Shown: positions 15,733 to 23,674 of the stretch, piece after piece
Layout of the letters: each line of letters starts with the position of its first letter
How positions within the stretch are numbered: position 1 is the stretch's first letter
Source: Acidobacteriaceae bacterium
Lineage (GTDB): Bacteria; Acidobacteriota; Terriglobia; Terriglobales; Acidobacteriaceae
Assembly (NCBI GenBank): GCA_030042915.1
Contig: JASHYS010000107.1
Location: 1 to 44,152 of the forward strand
DNA length: 44,152 nt
Reading direction: 5' to 3'
Program-made: the position numbers and the translations under genes
The notes under the pieces: generated by a model
Databases searched by the model: none
The model's input: only the letters and a program-made list of their open reading frames with translations
What the model was told of the DNA's origin: nothing

Positions 15733-16466
15733 CACTCGCGCTCCGCCGCAGGTTTGCGTGCACCAAACAGAGCCGTGCCGATGCGGATGCGCGTGGCGCC
15801 TTCGGCAATAGCGAGAGCAAAGTCACCGCTCATGCCCATCGAGAGCACATCGAATTTCAAATTCGGATGCGCCACGGCCCAGCGGTCGCGCCAAGCGCGC
15901 AGGCTGTGAAAGCAGGCCTGCGTCACTTCTTCCGGCGCGCCCCAGGGAGCGATGGTCATGAGACCACGCACTTCAAGATCGAGCAGGTCGGGGAGGCGCT
16001 CAAGCAATTGAGCCGCTTCGGACGACTCCGGCGTCAATCCCGTTTTGGTTTCCTCGGGGCTCAGCTTGACTTCGATGAGCACCGGGAGGCGCTTTCCATA
16101 ACGGGCCGACGCTTCGTTGAGGCGTTCGGCCAGGCGCAGCGAGTCGAGCGAATCGATGCCGTCAAAGAGCTCCGCAGCGCGTTCCGCCTTATTCGACTGC
16201 AAGTGGCCGATAAAGTTGAAGCGCAATTGTCCGCGCTGTGCCCAGGTCCCGTGCTGCGCAGCTTGCGCCACCTTGGCTTCGAACTCCTGCACGCGATTCT
16301 CGCCAAAAAGCGTCAGGCCCAGCGCCGCGGCCTCGGCAATGGTTTCGGGCGGAAAGGTTTTGGACACCGCCATCAACTCGATCTCGCTGCGCGAGCGACC
16401 TGCCGCGCGGCAAGCCGCGGAGATGGCGTCTTCGAGCCGTTCGAGATTTTCTTTGAGCGTGGTCAC
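15732..16466 (-). CDS. yggS: Pyridoxal phosphate homeostasis protein YggS/PLPBP
   Basis: This 244-residue protein is a single TIM-barrel PLP-binding protein that buffers pyridoxal phosphate and has no known catalytic role. The cofactor lysine is K36 in LMAVSKTFP. Other family motifs are FGENRVQEF, RFNFIGHLQSNK, IEVKLSPEETKTGL, VRGLMTIAPW, LSMGMSGDFALAIAEGAT and RIGTALFGAR. The start codon is GTG at 16466, with GGAG 11 nt upstream. It is divergent from the DMT-family gene (30 bp between starts), so both promoters must lie within or overlap the coding ends. It is coupled to yggU. Confidence 0.95.
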   Translation of the reverse strand: MTTLKENLERLEDAISAACRAAGRSRSEIELMAVSKTFPPETIAEAAALGLTLFGENRVQEFEAKVAQAAQHGTWAQRGQLRFNFIGHLQSNKAERAAELFDGIDSLDSLRLAERLNEASARYGKRLPVLIEVKLSPEETKTGLTPESSEAAQLLERLPDLLDLEVRGLMTIAPWGAPEEVTQACFHSLRAWRDRWAVAHPNLKFDVLSMGMSGDFALAIAEGATRIRIGTALFGARKPAAERE

Positions 16467-16484
16467 TCTGTTCGCAGCTCCGAA

Positions 16485-16490
16485 TACAAT
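16485..16490 (+). promoter_or_regulatory. Candidate -10 element of the DMT-family gene (leaderless geometry)
   Basis: TACAAT at 16485-16490 ends six bases before the ATG at 16497, which puts the expected transcription start at the A of the start codon. There is no Shine-Dalgarno sequence between them. A -35 is not obvious. Confidence 0.4.
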
Positions 16491-16496
16491 GGCACA

Positions 16497-16826
16497 ATGT
16501 GGACCATCGTTCTCCTCATTTGCTCAAACATTTTTATGACCATCGCCTGGTATGGCCACCTGAAATATGAGAGCCAGCCTCTTTGGAAGGTCGTCGTCGT
16601 GAGCTGGGCGATCGCCTTCTTTGAGTATTGCTTTCAGGTGCCGGCCAACCGCATCGGCTACGGCCGTTTCACACCCGTGCAGCTCAAAGTCATCCAGGAG
16701 ATCATCACGCTGACCGTGTTCGGCGTCTTCGCCACGTACTACTTCGGCTCACACTTGCGCTGGAATCATGCCGTGGCCGCCTTGTGTCTCGTCGCCGCCG
16801 CGTTCTTTGGATTCCACACATTCTGA
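16497..16826 (+). CDS. DMT family / DUF486 small membrane protein
   Basis: This 109-residue protein has four hydrophobic segments (about 1-20, 31-50, 66-82 and 89-108). Residues 1-25 read IVLLICSNIFMTIAWYGHLK, and the conserved centre is FFEYCFQVPANRIGYGRFTP followed by QLKVIQEIITLTVFGVFATY, typical of DUF486 proteins, which are related to one half of drug/metabolite transporters. The start is the ATG at 16497; longer upstream extension would run through the opposing yggS gene. The substrate is unknown. It converges with trxB with 24 bp between stops. Confidence 0.9.
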   Translation: MWTIVLLICSNIFMTIAWYGHLKYESQPLWKVVVVSWAIAFFEYCFQVPANRIGYGRFTPVQLKVIQEIITLTVFGVFATYYFGSHLRWNHAVAALCLVAAAFFGFHTF

Positions 16827-16850
16827 TTGGCTCGCGTCGATGCTCGCCGT

Positions 16851-17798
16851 TCAGTGTCCGCGCTCCTCGAGGTACTTCTCGACTTCAAGCGCGGCCATGC
16901 AGCCCGAGCCGGCGGCGGTGACGGCCTGGCGATAACGCCGGTCCTGGACGTCGCCGCAGGCAAAGACGCCGGGAACAATGGCGCCATGGCGCGTAGTGAA
17001 CACGTTGTTGGTGGTCCTCACGTAGCCCTCGTCGTCGAGATCGACCTGGCCGGAGAGCATTTTGGTATTGGGCACGTGGCCGATGCCGAGAAACATGCCG
17101 TTGACGTTGAGCACGGATTGCTCGCCGTTTTTCACGTCGCGCAAGCGCAGCCCCTTCACTTCTTTGTCGTCGACGCCCAGGACTTCTTCGACCACCGCGT
17201 TGGTGCGGAACTCGATTTTGGGATGGGCCATGGCGCGTTCCAGCATGATCTTGGAAGCGCGAAAAGCGTCGCGGCGGTGCAGCAGCGTGATCTTGGATGC
17301 GAACCGGCTCAAGAAGATCGCCTCTTCCATCGCCGAGTCACCGCCGCCCACTACGGCGATGGGCTTGTCGCGGAAAAAAAAGCCGTCGCAGGTGGCGCAG
17401 CTGGAGACGCCGTGGCCGATGAGCGCCTGCTCGCTGGGCAGCCCCAGCCAGCGCGCGCTGGCGCCCGAAGCCACGATGAGCGTGCGCGTGTGCAGCTCGC
17501 CGATCGAGCTTTCGAGGCGGATGGGGTGCGCGCTCGCGTCGACGATGGACACGTGGGCGTGCTGCAGGGTGGCGCCGAAGCGCTCGGCCTGCTTCTTCAT
17601 GTTGTCAATCAGCTCGGGCCCCTGAATGCCATCGGGCCAGCCGGGAAAGTTTTCGACGAGGGTGGTGATGGAGAGCTGGCCGCCGGGCTCGTGGCCTTCG
17701 AGCACCAGGGGTTTGAGGCCGGCGCGCGCGGTATAGAGCGCGGCCGTCAATCCGGCGCAGCCGGAGCCAAGGATAACGGTATCGTGGATCTCTGTCAT
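16851..17798 (-). CDS. trxB: Thioredoxin-disulfide reductase (TrxB)
   Basis: This 315-residue cytosolic flavoprotein reduces thioredoxin with NADPH. The FAD loop is GSGCAG (11-16; usually GSGPAG). GGQLSITTLVENFPG follows. The redox pair C134-A-T-C137-DGFFF is intact. GGGDSAMEEA with HRRDAFRASK forms the NADPH site (the HRR(D)xFRAS signature), and GVFACGDVQDRRYRQAVTAA closes the FAD site. Length is standard. TACAAT at 17815-17820 (minus strand) ends 16 nt before the ATG, within the same 13-mer that precedes murE. No partner thioredoxin gene is in this window. Confidence 0.95.
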   Translation of the reverse strand: MTEIHDTVILGSGCAGLTAALYTARAGLKPLVLEGHEPGGQLSITTLVENFPGWPDGIQGPELIDNMKKQAERFGATLQHAHVSIVDASAHPIRLESSIGELHTRTLIVASGASARWLGLPSEQALIGHGVSSCATCDGFFFRDKPIAVVGGGDSAMEEAIFLSRFASKITLLHRRDAFRASKIMLERAMAHPKIEFRTNAVVEEVLGVDDKEVKGLRLRDVKNGEQSVLNVNGMFLGIGHVPNTKMLSGQVDLDDEGYVRTTNNVFTTRHGAIVPGVFACGDVQDRRYRQAVTAAGSGCMAALEVEKYLEERGH

Positions 17799-17814
17799 GG
17801 GATGTCCCGAGTTG

Positions 17815-17820
17815 ATTGTA
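17815..17820 (-). promoter_or_regulatory. Candidate -10 element of trxB
   Basis: On the minus strand TACAAT occupies 17820-17815 within GTCTACAATCAAC, 16 nt before the trxB ATG. The -35 region (TTCCAG with an 18-bp spacer) is weak. A small hairpin GACGG-ACAGC-CCGTC at 17825-17839 sits just upstream. Confidence 0.4.
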
Positions 17821-18026
17821 GACGGACGGACAGCCCGTCTGGAACGCGGTCCTCCGCCGTCGTATTTGAGATGATGCGCTGGTCGGGTTCGACTCGGCGG
17901 GGGTGGTTTGGGCGGATTGATGAGTCTTTTCTAATCTTCGACGGGATATTTTGAGAGTTTTCTCATCGAGCGCGGGCGGCGGACTTGGGATGAAGCGGGC
18001 GGGGCAGCCGGGGCGGCTCTGGAAGC

Positions 18027-18041
18027 TGCATAAATTATGCA
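18027..18041. promoter_or_regulatory. Operator-like 15-bp palindrome in the trxB / secreted-protein intergenic region
   Basis: TGCATAA-A-TTATGCA is a perfect palindrome with a single central base, AT-rich in an otherwise GC-rich 354-bp region (17799-18152) that holds no gene. It lies 112 bp before the GTG of the large secreted protein and 229 bp before trxB. A second weaker pair, ATTTCG/CGAAAT, sits near 18087-18106. The shape fits a dimeric repressor site; the regulator is unknown. Confidence 0.4.
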
Positions 18042-18152
18042 AGTCTCACCGAGGGCGGCGGCGCTCGGACGAGGCAGTATTAGAAATTTCGAAGAATCGC
18101 GAAATCTCCTTGGAATGTTGGATGCCTCTCATACGCCCGTCTGGGGGATCTC

Positions 18153-21122
18153 GTGCCCATCGTTCTTTGTGTAGCTTGGCCGCGCGCCAAGCACTCGGCG
18201 GCCGCTCCGCGCCGATACTCATTCGGAAAGTTTGGCATCGGCGCTCTTTGCGGCGCGGTTCTGCTGGCCGCTGCCACGGCGCTCCATGCGGGCGGACCAA
18301 AGTACATTGCCGGAACGAGTTACTTCAATCCTGCCGTACTGGGTGAGCCCATTCATTGGTCCGGCGGGCAGTTGAACTATTCCGTCGATCAGGGTCCGCT
18401 CTCGAGCACCGTCACCAACCAGCAGGCGACGGCGATGGTGGATGCTGCCGTGGCGCTGTGGAGCGCGGTTTCCACGGCGGGCGTGACTCTGACCGACGTG
18501 GGTTCGCTGAACGAGGACGTGAACGGATCGAACATCCAGGTGAACTCGTCAGGGCAGATTACGGCGCCGGCCGACGTGACGCCCTCGGCCACCAACTATC
18601 CGCTGGCCGTGATCTACGACGCCGACGGCTCGGTGATCAACGCGATCTTCGGGGCCAACACGAGCCAGCCCGACGCCTGCCAGAACAATGGCGTTTACAT
18701 GTGGCTGGACAACATCAACCCTGACGCGACCATTGCCCACGGCGTGATCCTGCTCAACGGTCTGTGCGCCACCAACGCCGAAATGCTGGAGATGATGAGC
18801 TTCGAGCTGGAGCGAGCCTTTGGCCGCATCCTGGGCCTGGATTTCTCACAGGTGAATCCCGGCGCGCTGACCGGCAACGATCCCAGCGAGGCGCAAGCGT
18901 GGCCGGTGATGCAACCGATGAGCGGGGCTTGCGGCGCCGCGGGCGGCAACTGCATTCCCAATCCGGCGGTTCTGAGTTACGACGATATTGCCGCGATGAA
19001 CCGCATCTATCCCATTACCGCAGCCAATCTCGCTAGTTTTCCGGGCAAGCAGCTCACCACGGCCAACACAGTCTCAATTCGGGGCACGGTGAGCTTTAGA
19101 ACGGGCTACGGGATGCAGGGTGTGAACGTGGTGGCGCGGCCGCTCGATGCCAACGGCAATCCGCTGTATCAATATACGGTGACCGCGGTGACGGGCGCGT
19201 ATTTCAACGGCAATCACGGCAACGCGATTACGGGTTGGGATGACGCCAACGGCAACCCGCTGACGATGTGGGGCTCGAACGACGCGGCGATGCAGGGCTA
19301 TTTCGATCTGAGCGGCATTCCACTGCCGCCGGGCGCGACCACGGCCAGTTATCAAGTGACCTTCGAGGCCATCGATCCGCTCTATATTCTGGAAAACTCA
19401 GTGGGCCCGTACAACCAGGGGCAGGTTGCGCCTTCGGGCACGCTGAATGCGATCTCGGTGCCCAATCTTGCGGCGGGCAGCGCGCAAACACTGACGGTGA
19501 CCGCGGCCGACTCGGCGGTGGGCGGCTATTCCGACGCCATCGGTTCGCAAGCCCAGCCGCGCCCGATGCCGGCGGGCGGCTTTTGGGTGGGCCGTCTGAG
19601 CCAGGTAGGACAGAGCGACTGGTTCACATTCCCGGTGCGCGGCAACCGCATCTTTACTGCCGTCACGCAGGCTACGGACGAAACCGGCGCGCCGACGAAT
19701 TCCAAGGCGCTGCCCTCCATCGGTCTGTGGGATGGGTTCGATCCGGTGGGCGCAACCGCGGTGGGAGCGGCGCCGGGGTTGAATGGCGATGCAACCGGCG
19801 AAACCTGGCTGCAGGTGGCGACCAGCGGCGACGATATTGTGCGGCTGGGCATTGCCGACCTGCGCGGCGACGGACGCCCCGACTACGCTTACAACGGCTG
19901 GGTGCTCTATGCCGACACGCTTTCGCCGCCGCGGCTGCCGGCTTCCGGTGGGGCCATCACCGTTCAGGGCATGGGTTTCCGGATGGGGGATACAGTGACG
20001 GTGGGCGGGCAGCCGGCCGTGGTCACCAGCATCACGCCCAACCAGATTACGGCCATGGCTCCTGCAGCGGCAGAGGGTGTGACCGGCTCAGTGGATGTCG
20101 CCGTGTACGACCAGCCCGCATTTAACGACATGGCGGTGATTCCCGGCGGCATCAGCTACGACTCAGGCAATGGCGACGCGCTGAACCTGGTGACAGCGCC
20201 TTCGAACACCGTGCCGATTGGCGTGCCGATTCCCTTCACCGTGACCGCGCTGGGCTCTAACCTGGCGCCGGCGGGCGGAGTGACAGTGATCTATACGGTA
20301 ACAAGCGGCACGGCTACGCTGGCCTGCGCTCTGCCGTCGTGCCCGGTGACGGCGATTGGCGATGGACGCGCCACCATGAACGTAACTGCAGTCGACGGCA
20401 CCTGGTCAATCATCACTGCTTCGCTCACCAACGGCTCCAGCCTGCAGGCGCAGTTCGCCGGCGGAACATCGCCTGTGATCTCGGCGCTCACGCCGCAGCT
20501 TTCGCTTGCTGCCGGGGCCACGTTCACCTGGACGGTTCAGGCGCTGGTGCTGAAGAACGGTGTTCCTGTGGTCGGACAATCGGTGGCATGGCAAAGCGCG
20601 GCGAGCAGCGGCATTGTGGCGCAAGGGACAACGACGGCGATCACCGATTCCGAGGGCATGGCCACGGAAGCGCTAACCGTGGGGCCGCTGACCGAAGGCC
20701 AGACGGCCACCATCGACGCGTGCTTGAATGGAACCAGCCAGTGCGCGGTCTTTTCCGCCTACGGTGCACGGCCTGAGTATGCCGCGCTCGAGGCGATCGC
20801 GGGCACGAGCCAGAGCCTGGCATCCTCAGCGACGCCCAGCCAGATTGCGCTGCGCCTGCTCGATATGGACGGCAATCCCATGGCCGGCGGCACGGTTGCG
20901 CTTTACCAGGCGCTTTACGCGTGGTCGCCGCCGTGCAATGCGCACGAGGCGTGCGGACAGGGCGCACTGCTGGCCACACAATCCTCAACGGCAACCTCCG
21001 CTGTCGACGGGTCAGTCACCTTCATGCCCGCGTCGCTGCCTGGCGTGGAAACGAACCTGGTTGGAGTTGCCGCATCAGGCAACACCTCGACGGTGAGCGT
21101 TGCGATCGAGCAGTACCCGTGA
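18153..21122 (+). CDS. Large secreted protein: degenerate matrixin-like region, IPT/TIG and Ig-like domains
   Basis: This 989-residue protein starts at GTG 18153 with GGGGG about 6 nt upstream. A signal segment (GIGALCGAVLLAAATALHAG) covers about 29-48. Residues 50-290 look like the matrixin-type metalloprotease domain of Acidobacteria, ending in SYDDIAAMNRIYPIT. At the zinc-site position, however, the sequence reads RAFGRILGLDFS instead of HExGHxLGLxHS, so all three His and the Glu are missing. Residues about 310-420 resemble a carboxypeptidase-regulatory-like beta domain. About 595-675 is an IPT/TIG domain (ITVQGMGFRMGDTVTVGGQP). Several bacterial Ig-like domains follow to the end. It is probably extracellular or surface-bound, with a binding or scaffold role. 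Protease activity is unlikely. The frame is intact throughout. Confidence 0.85.
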   Translation: MPIVLCVAWPRAKHSAAAPRRYSFGKFGIGALCGAVLLAAATALHAGGPKYIAGTSYFNPAVLGEPIHWSGGQLNYSVDQGPLSSTVTNQQATAMVDAAVALWSAVSTAGVTLTDVGSLNEDVNGSNIQVNSSGQITAPADVTPSATNYPLAVIYDADGSVINAIFGANTSQPDACQNNGVYMWLDNINPDATIAHGVILLNGLCATNAEMLEMMSFELERAFGRILGLDFSQVNPGALTGNDPSEAQAWPVMQPMSGACGAAGGNCIPNPAVLSYDDIAAMNRIYPITAANLASFPGKQLTTANTVSIRGTVSFRTGYGMQGVNVVARPLDANGNPLYQYTVTAVTGAYFNGNHGNAITGWDDANGNPLTMWGSNDAAMQGYFDLSGIPLPPGATTASYQVTFEAIDPLYILENSVGPYNQGQVAPSGTLNAISVPNLAAGSAQTLTVTAADSAVGGYSDAIGSQAQPRPMPAGGFWVGRLSQVGQSDWFTFPVRGNRIFTAVTQATDETGAPTNSKALPSIGLWDGFDPVGATAVGAAPGLNGDATGETWLQVATSGDDIVRLGIADLRGDGRPDYAYNGWVLYADTLSPPRLPASGGAITVQGMGFRMGDTVTVGGQPAVVTSITPNQITAMAPAAAEGVTGSVDVAVYDQPAFNDMAVIPGGISYDSGNGDALNLVTAPSNTVPIGVPIPFTVTALGSNLAPAGGVTVIYTVTSGTATLACALPSCPVTAIGDGRATMNVTAVDGTWSIITASLTNGSSLQAQFAGGTSPVISALTPQLSLAAGATFTWTVQALVLKNGVPVVGQSVAWQSAASSGIVAQGTTTAITDSEGMATEALTVGPLTEGQTATIDACLNGTSQCAVFSAYGARPEYAALEAIAGTSQSLASSATPSQIALRLLDMDGNPMAGGTVALYQALYAWSPPCNAHEACGQGALLATQSSTATSAVDGSVTFMPASLPGVETNLVGVAASGNTSTVSVAIEQYP

Positions 21123-21125
21123 GGC

Positions 21126-21165
21126 AGGGACCGAGGGACCAAGGGGCAAGGGAGCGAGGGAGCGG
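21126..21165. repeat. Purine-rich dispersed repeat, second copy
   Basis: agggaccgagggaccaaggg (21126-21145) is an exact copy of 5863-5882, and is followed by ggcaagggagcga as in the first copy. Here it lies 3 bp after the stop of the large secreted protein, and the GC hairpin module that accompanies the first copy is absent. The rest of the 100 bp to the next gene holds gttagcgcagttagcggagt, a short tandem of GTTAGCG-like units. Confidence 0.75.
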
Positions 21166-21222
21166 AGAAAGCGGTGTTAGCGCAGTTAGCGGAGTTAGAC
21201 ATTGGAACGAGCCGAGACTGGC

Positions 21223-21534
21223 TCATGGGTTCTGGCGGCGGGCGGCGCGGTCGGCTTCAAGAGAGGTGCGGCCGTCGGGCAGCTTCCAACGGCGGCAGAC
21301 GATGATGAACCAGACGAAAAGCGCGGCAAACAGGACCCAGGCAGCGACTAGAACGGGTACGAATGCGGGAGTGTTCATGAAGATCCAGGGAACGCTCACC
21401 AGCGCGCCTGCCACGGCAGCGAATCCGAGGGCAAAGGCGAACTTCGACCAGCTCCAGGTTCCTTCCCGCTTCGATTGCTCGTAGCCCTGGACACCCGTGA
21501 AGAGCACCAGCAGAAGACGAATGATCCAGCCCAT
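21223..21534 (-). CDS. Small membrane protein of unknown function
   Basis: This 103-residue protein has a hydrophobic start (MGWIIRLLLVLFTGVQGY), then helices at about 31-52 and 57-80 and a basic C-terminus (CRRWKLPDGRTSLEADRAAR). GAGG lies 8 nt before the ATG. It is on the same strand as the lipoprotein gene upstream, with 134 bp of hairpin repeats between them. The family is not recognised. It is likely a real gene, because the ribosome site, topology and codon use are all normal. Confidence 0.7.
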   Translation of the reverse strand: MGWIIRLLLVLFTGVQGYEQSKREGTWSWSKFAFALGFAAVAGALVSVPWIFMNTPAFVPVLVAAWVLFAALFVWFIIVCRRWKLPDGRTSLEADRAARRQNP

Positions 21535-21566
21535 ACTTGTTGCCTCACTTTGCTGCGCGGAGGGGT

Positions 21567-21643
21567 GCGGGTCTGGAGACCCGCATGACAGCCGGACTGG
21601 AGTCCGGCGCTACGTTCATCTGCCGCCCCGGACGAGAGTCCGG
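21567..21643. repeat. Three consecutive palindromic hairpins
   Basis: GCGGGTCT-GG-AGACCCGC (21567-21584), GCCGGACT-GG-AGTCCGGC (21591-21608) and CCGGAC-GAGA-GTCCGG (21628-21643) follow each other in the gap between the lipoprotein gene and the small membrane protein gene. The stems differ in sequence but stay perfectly paired. The type resembles dispersed 'GGAGTCCGGCG' intergenic repeats seen in many soil bacteria. Confidence 0.75.
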
Positions 21644-21668
21644 CGTTACGTTGAGTCTGCTTTGCATC

Positions 21669-22958
21669 TCACATGGGCTGGCCGTTGCCGTGCACGCGCG
21701 TCATAGGTGTCCAGGTGCCGCCCAGGACGCCGTTGGGATTCACGTTGGGATCGTTGGTCTGGTAATACTGGCCCACGCCGTTGGTCCAGGTCTGCGTGTA
21801 GGCGCTGGAGACGTTGACGGTGCCGCCGGGTCCGGCGACGGTTTGCTGGTCGAGCGCGTAGTCGACCCAGTCGGAAGCCGCGGTGGTCTGGGCGTTCATC
21901 TCGGCGTTGGCGTTGTTCATGGCGCTCTCGAACTGCGATTCCTGCTGCTGCATGGCGGCGGCGTGGTTGGCGTTCATCATCTGGCTGAACTGCTGGAACT
22001 CGGAGTTCAAAGCCTGCGCTTCGGCTTGTTGCACGCGCATGAGCATGGCCATTTGCGCCTGGGCCTGCTGGCGCTGGCGAGCGAGCACCGCCTGCTCCCA
22101 CTGGGGCGTGGGCACGCCGCCCGGCATGTTGGCGCCGTCGACGACGGAGATGAGCGCATCGAGCCTGCCTTCGGGCGCGGTGAGTTCGTCGAGACGCGCA
22201 AAGCACTTGCCGCCATACATGATGCCGGGATTATTGTTGAGATAGCAGACCACTACGGTGCGCAGGCGCTCTTCGATCACATACGAGCCGTCGATGGTCT
22301 CAATGCGCAGCGCCGCGGTGTCGGCGGTGACGGTCTGGCTCAGGTTCCCCGCTGCCCTGCTGTAGGTGGCATTGAGCTGCTGGGCGAAGCTTTGCCACTG
22401 CTGCTGGTAGGCCGGGGGTACGGGCATGGCGCCGACCACGTGCACTCCGCCGGGAATGGTGTTGACGTAGTACTGGAGAAACTGCGCGGCGGTCATCTGC
22501 TGCGTAACGGGAATGCAGCCGGTTTTATTGGCGCCCTTGAAGTTCGGCATCCACAGCCATCCAAACACCGGTTCGAAGCGCATCTGCATGAGCCCATCGG
22601 GCGAATAGGCGCGGAACGCCGCGTAGGGCAACGAGGTGCATGCCGGGGTCATGATGATGCCCTGGGCCTGCCATCCGGCGGGGATGGTCTGCACCGTCGC
22701 CGGCATGTTGTTGAACGAAGGATCGGGCACGGTGTAGGTGGTTCTCTGGTTGCTGACCGGGGCCGGGTTGACGTAGGTAGCCGGGCCCGGTCTTCCGCCG
22801 TTGGTCTGGCCGACCGGCTGCGGGCTGCTGACGCTGCCGCCGCCGGGGCCGGTTATGCTGGCGCCTCCGGCGCCCGTCGGGCCGCACCCAGTGGTGAAGA
22901 CCATTGCCGCGCATACCACCATCCATGCCTTCCGCATTTCGCCGATGCCGATCCGCAT
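21669..22958 (-). CDS. Lipoprotein with glutamine/methionine-rich coiled-coil region
   Basis: This 429-residue protein starts at ATG 22958, with AGGAGG 8 nt upstream. A signal peptide ends in the lipobox FTTGC, with Cys25 the predicted lipidated residue. A Gly/Ser/Pro-rich spacer (26-70) follows. The middle (about 80-270) contains FRAYSPDGLMQMRFEPVFGW and paired cysteines. Residues about 280-365 are strongly helical and rich in Gln, Ala and Met (RQQAQAQMAMLMRVQQAEAQ), a likely coiled coil. The C-terminus has a VSSAYTQTWTNGVGQYYQTN stretch resembling acidobacterial proteins of no assigned function. It is membrane-anchored in the cell envelope. I cannot name a family or reaction. Confidence 0.8.
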   Translation of the reverse strand: MRIGIGEMRKAWMVVCAAMVFTTGCGPTGAGGASITGPGGGSVSSPQPVGQTNGGRPGPATYVNPAPVSNQRTTYTVPDPSFNNMPATVQTIPAGWQAQGIIMTPACTSLPYAAFRAYSPDGLMQMRFEPVFGWLWMPNFKGANKTGCIPVTQQMTAAQFLQYYVNTIPGGVHVVGAMPVPPAYQQQWQSFAQQLNATYSRAAGNLSQTVTADTAALRIETIDGSYVIEERLRTVVVCYLNNNPGIMYGGKCFARLDELTAPEGRLDALISVVDGANMPGGVPTPQWEQAVLARQRQQAQAQMAMLMRVQQAEAQALNSEFQQFSQMMNANHAAAMQQQESQFESAMNNANAEMNAQTTAASDWVDYALDQQTVAGPGGTVNVSSAYTQTWTNGVGQYYQTNDPNVNPNGVLGGTWTPMTRVHGNGQPM

Positions 22959-23047
22959 ATCTCGCCCCTCCTGGAACGCACTCTAGCAAGCGATAAGAGA
23001 GGAGTGTGAGCGCCAAGGTGCGCCGGGGTCGCGCCAAAGTGCGCCAC

Positions 23048-23097
23048 GGAGCGAGCCACCCCAGCGAGCAAAGACCGCTCGCCCGGGGGCCCCGGTA
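23048..23097. repeat. GC hairpin of the dispersed repeat, second copy
   Basis: CCCC-A-GCGAGC (23059-23069), loop AAAGACC, GCTCGC (23077-23082) and a G-run followed by GGCCCCGGTA reproduce the element at 5818-5863, including the flanking GAGCCAC and CCCCGGTA. Just before it, gcgccaaggtgcgcc and gcgccaaagtgcgcc form a short direct repeat (about 23011-23045). Confidence 0.8.
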
Positions 23098-23674
23098 TAT
23101 CTTTTCAGTTACTCCCACCCCCCCACCCTTTTTGGGGTTAAGTGATTTGTTTGCAACGGCTTGATCTTTGATCATTTTCTCCAGCCCGCTCAAAGCAAAC
23201 GGGTTATTTCGTAAAGTGGTCGAAAAACATCAGTTAGGGGTGGAAAACAGCCTTAGGGGCAGGTTTTCGGCCCAAAAAAGCGGGCGGCCCGGAGAAAGCC
23301 GGTCGCCAACGGCAATCTCTGAACGGCAGTTTTTCGCTGCCGCGCCCCGCACAGGCCGCCCATCCTGAAGTCTTTTTTTTGATTCTGTTTTAAGTCTAGA
23401 GACTTGCTGGAAATAATCTGCAAAGTTTGGGAAATTCTTATCTGCTTTTGAATGAGAGAGATGGGGCGGGAAAGGGTGGTGGAGGGGTTGACGGCGACTG
23501 ACGTGAACCCTGTAGGTGAGACAGTTCGAGTTTTGACAGTTCGCGGTAGATGAAGAGGTGTGTTCATTTTGCTGGTTCTGCGGAAGGCAGATCCGCGATT
23601 GAAGCGGAGGTGCGAATTTCCAGGCCGCATACCGGATCCCCCTGCTACACTCAAGCGAAATTCCTGGCCGGCAG
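23098..23674. other. Gene-free AT-richer stretch with hairpins, upstream of a membrane protein gene
   Basis: About 580 bp in which no frame looks like a protein. It begins with a C-run followed by ACCCTTTTTGGGGTTAAGTG, then AT-richer sequence. A hairpin CGGCAG/CTGCCG with a T5 loop lies at 23324-23342, and an 8-nt T-run at 23373-23380. TACACT at 23646-23651 is a possible -10 for the gene at 23675. The C-run plus GGGGTTAAGT block resembles intergenic sequence I associate with Acidobacteria repeats. A non-coding RNA cannot be excluded. Confidence 0.4.

Noticed and set aside
15867..16496. Upstream extension of the DMT-family gene
   Set aside because: The extension runs antisense through yggS. 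DUF486 homology begins at the ATG at 16497.
17880..17900. GGGTTCGACTC, resembling a tRNA T-loop
   Set aside because: The flanking bases do not form a T-stem, and there is no anticodon arm or acceptor pairing around it.
21537..23009. 490-codon plus-strand frame opposite the lipoprotein gene
   Set aside because: It is an antisense frame of a GC-rich gene, rich in His/Gly/Val with no domain, while the minus-strand frame has a lipobox and ribosome site.
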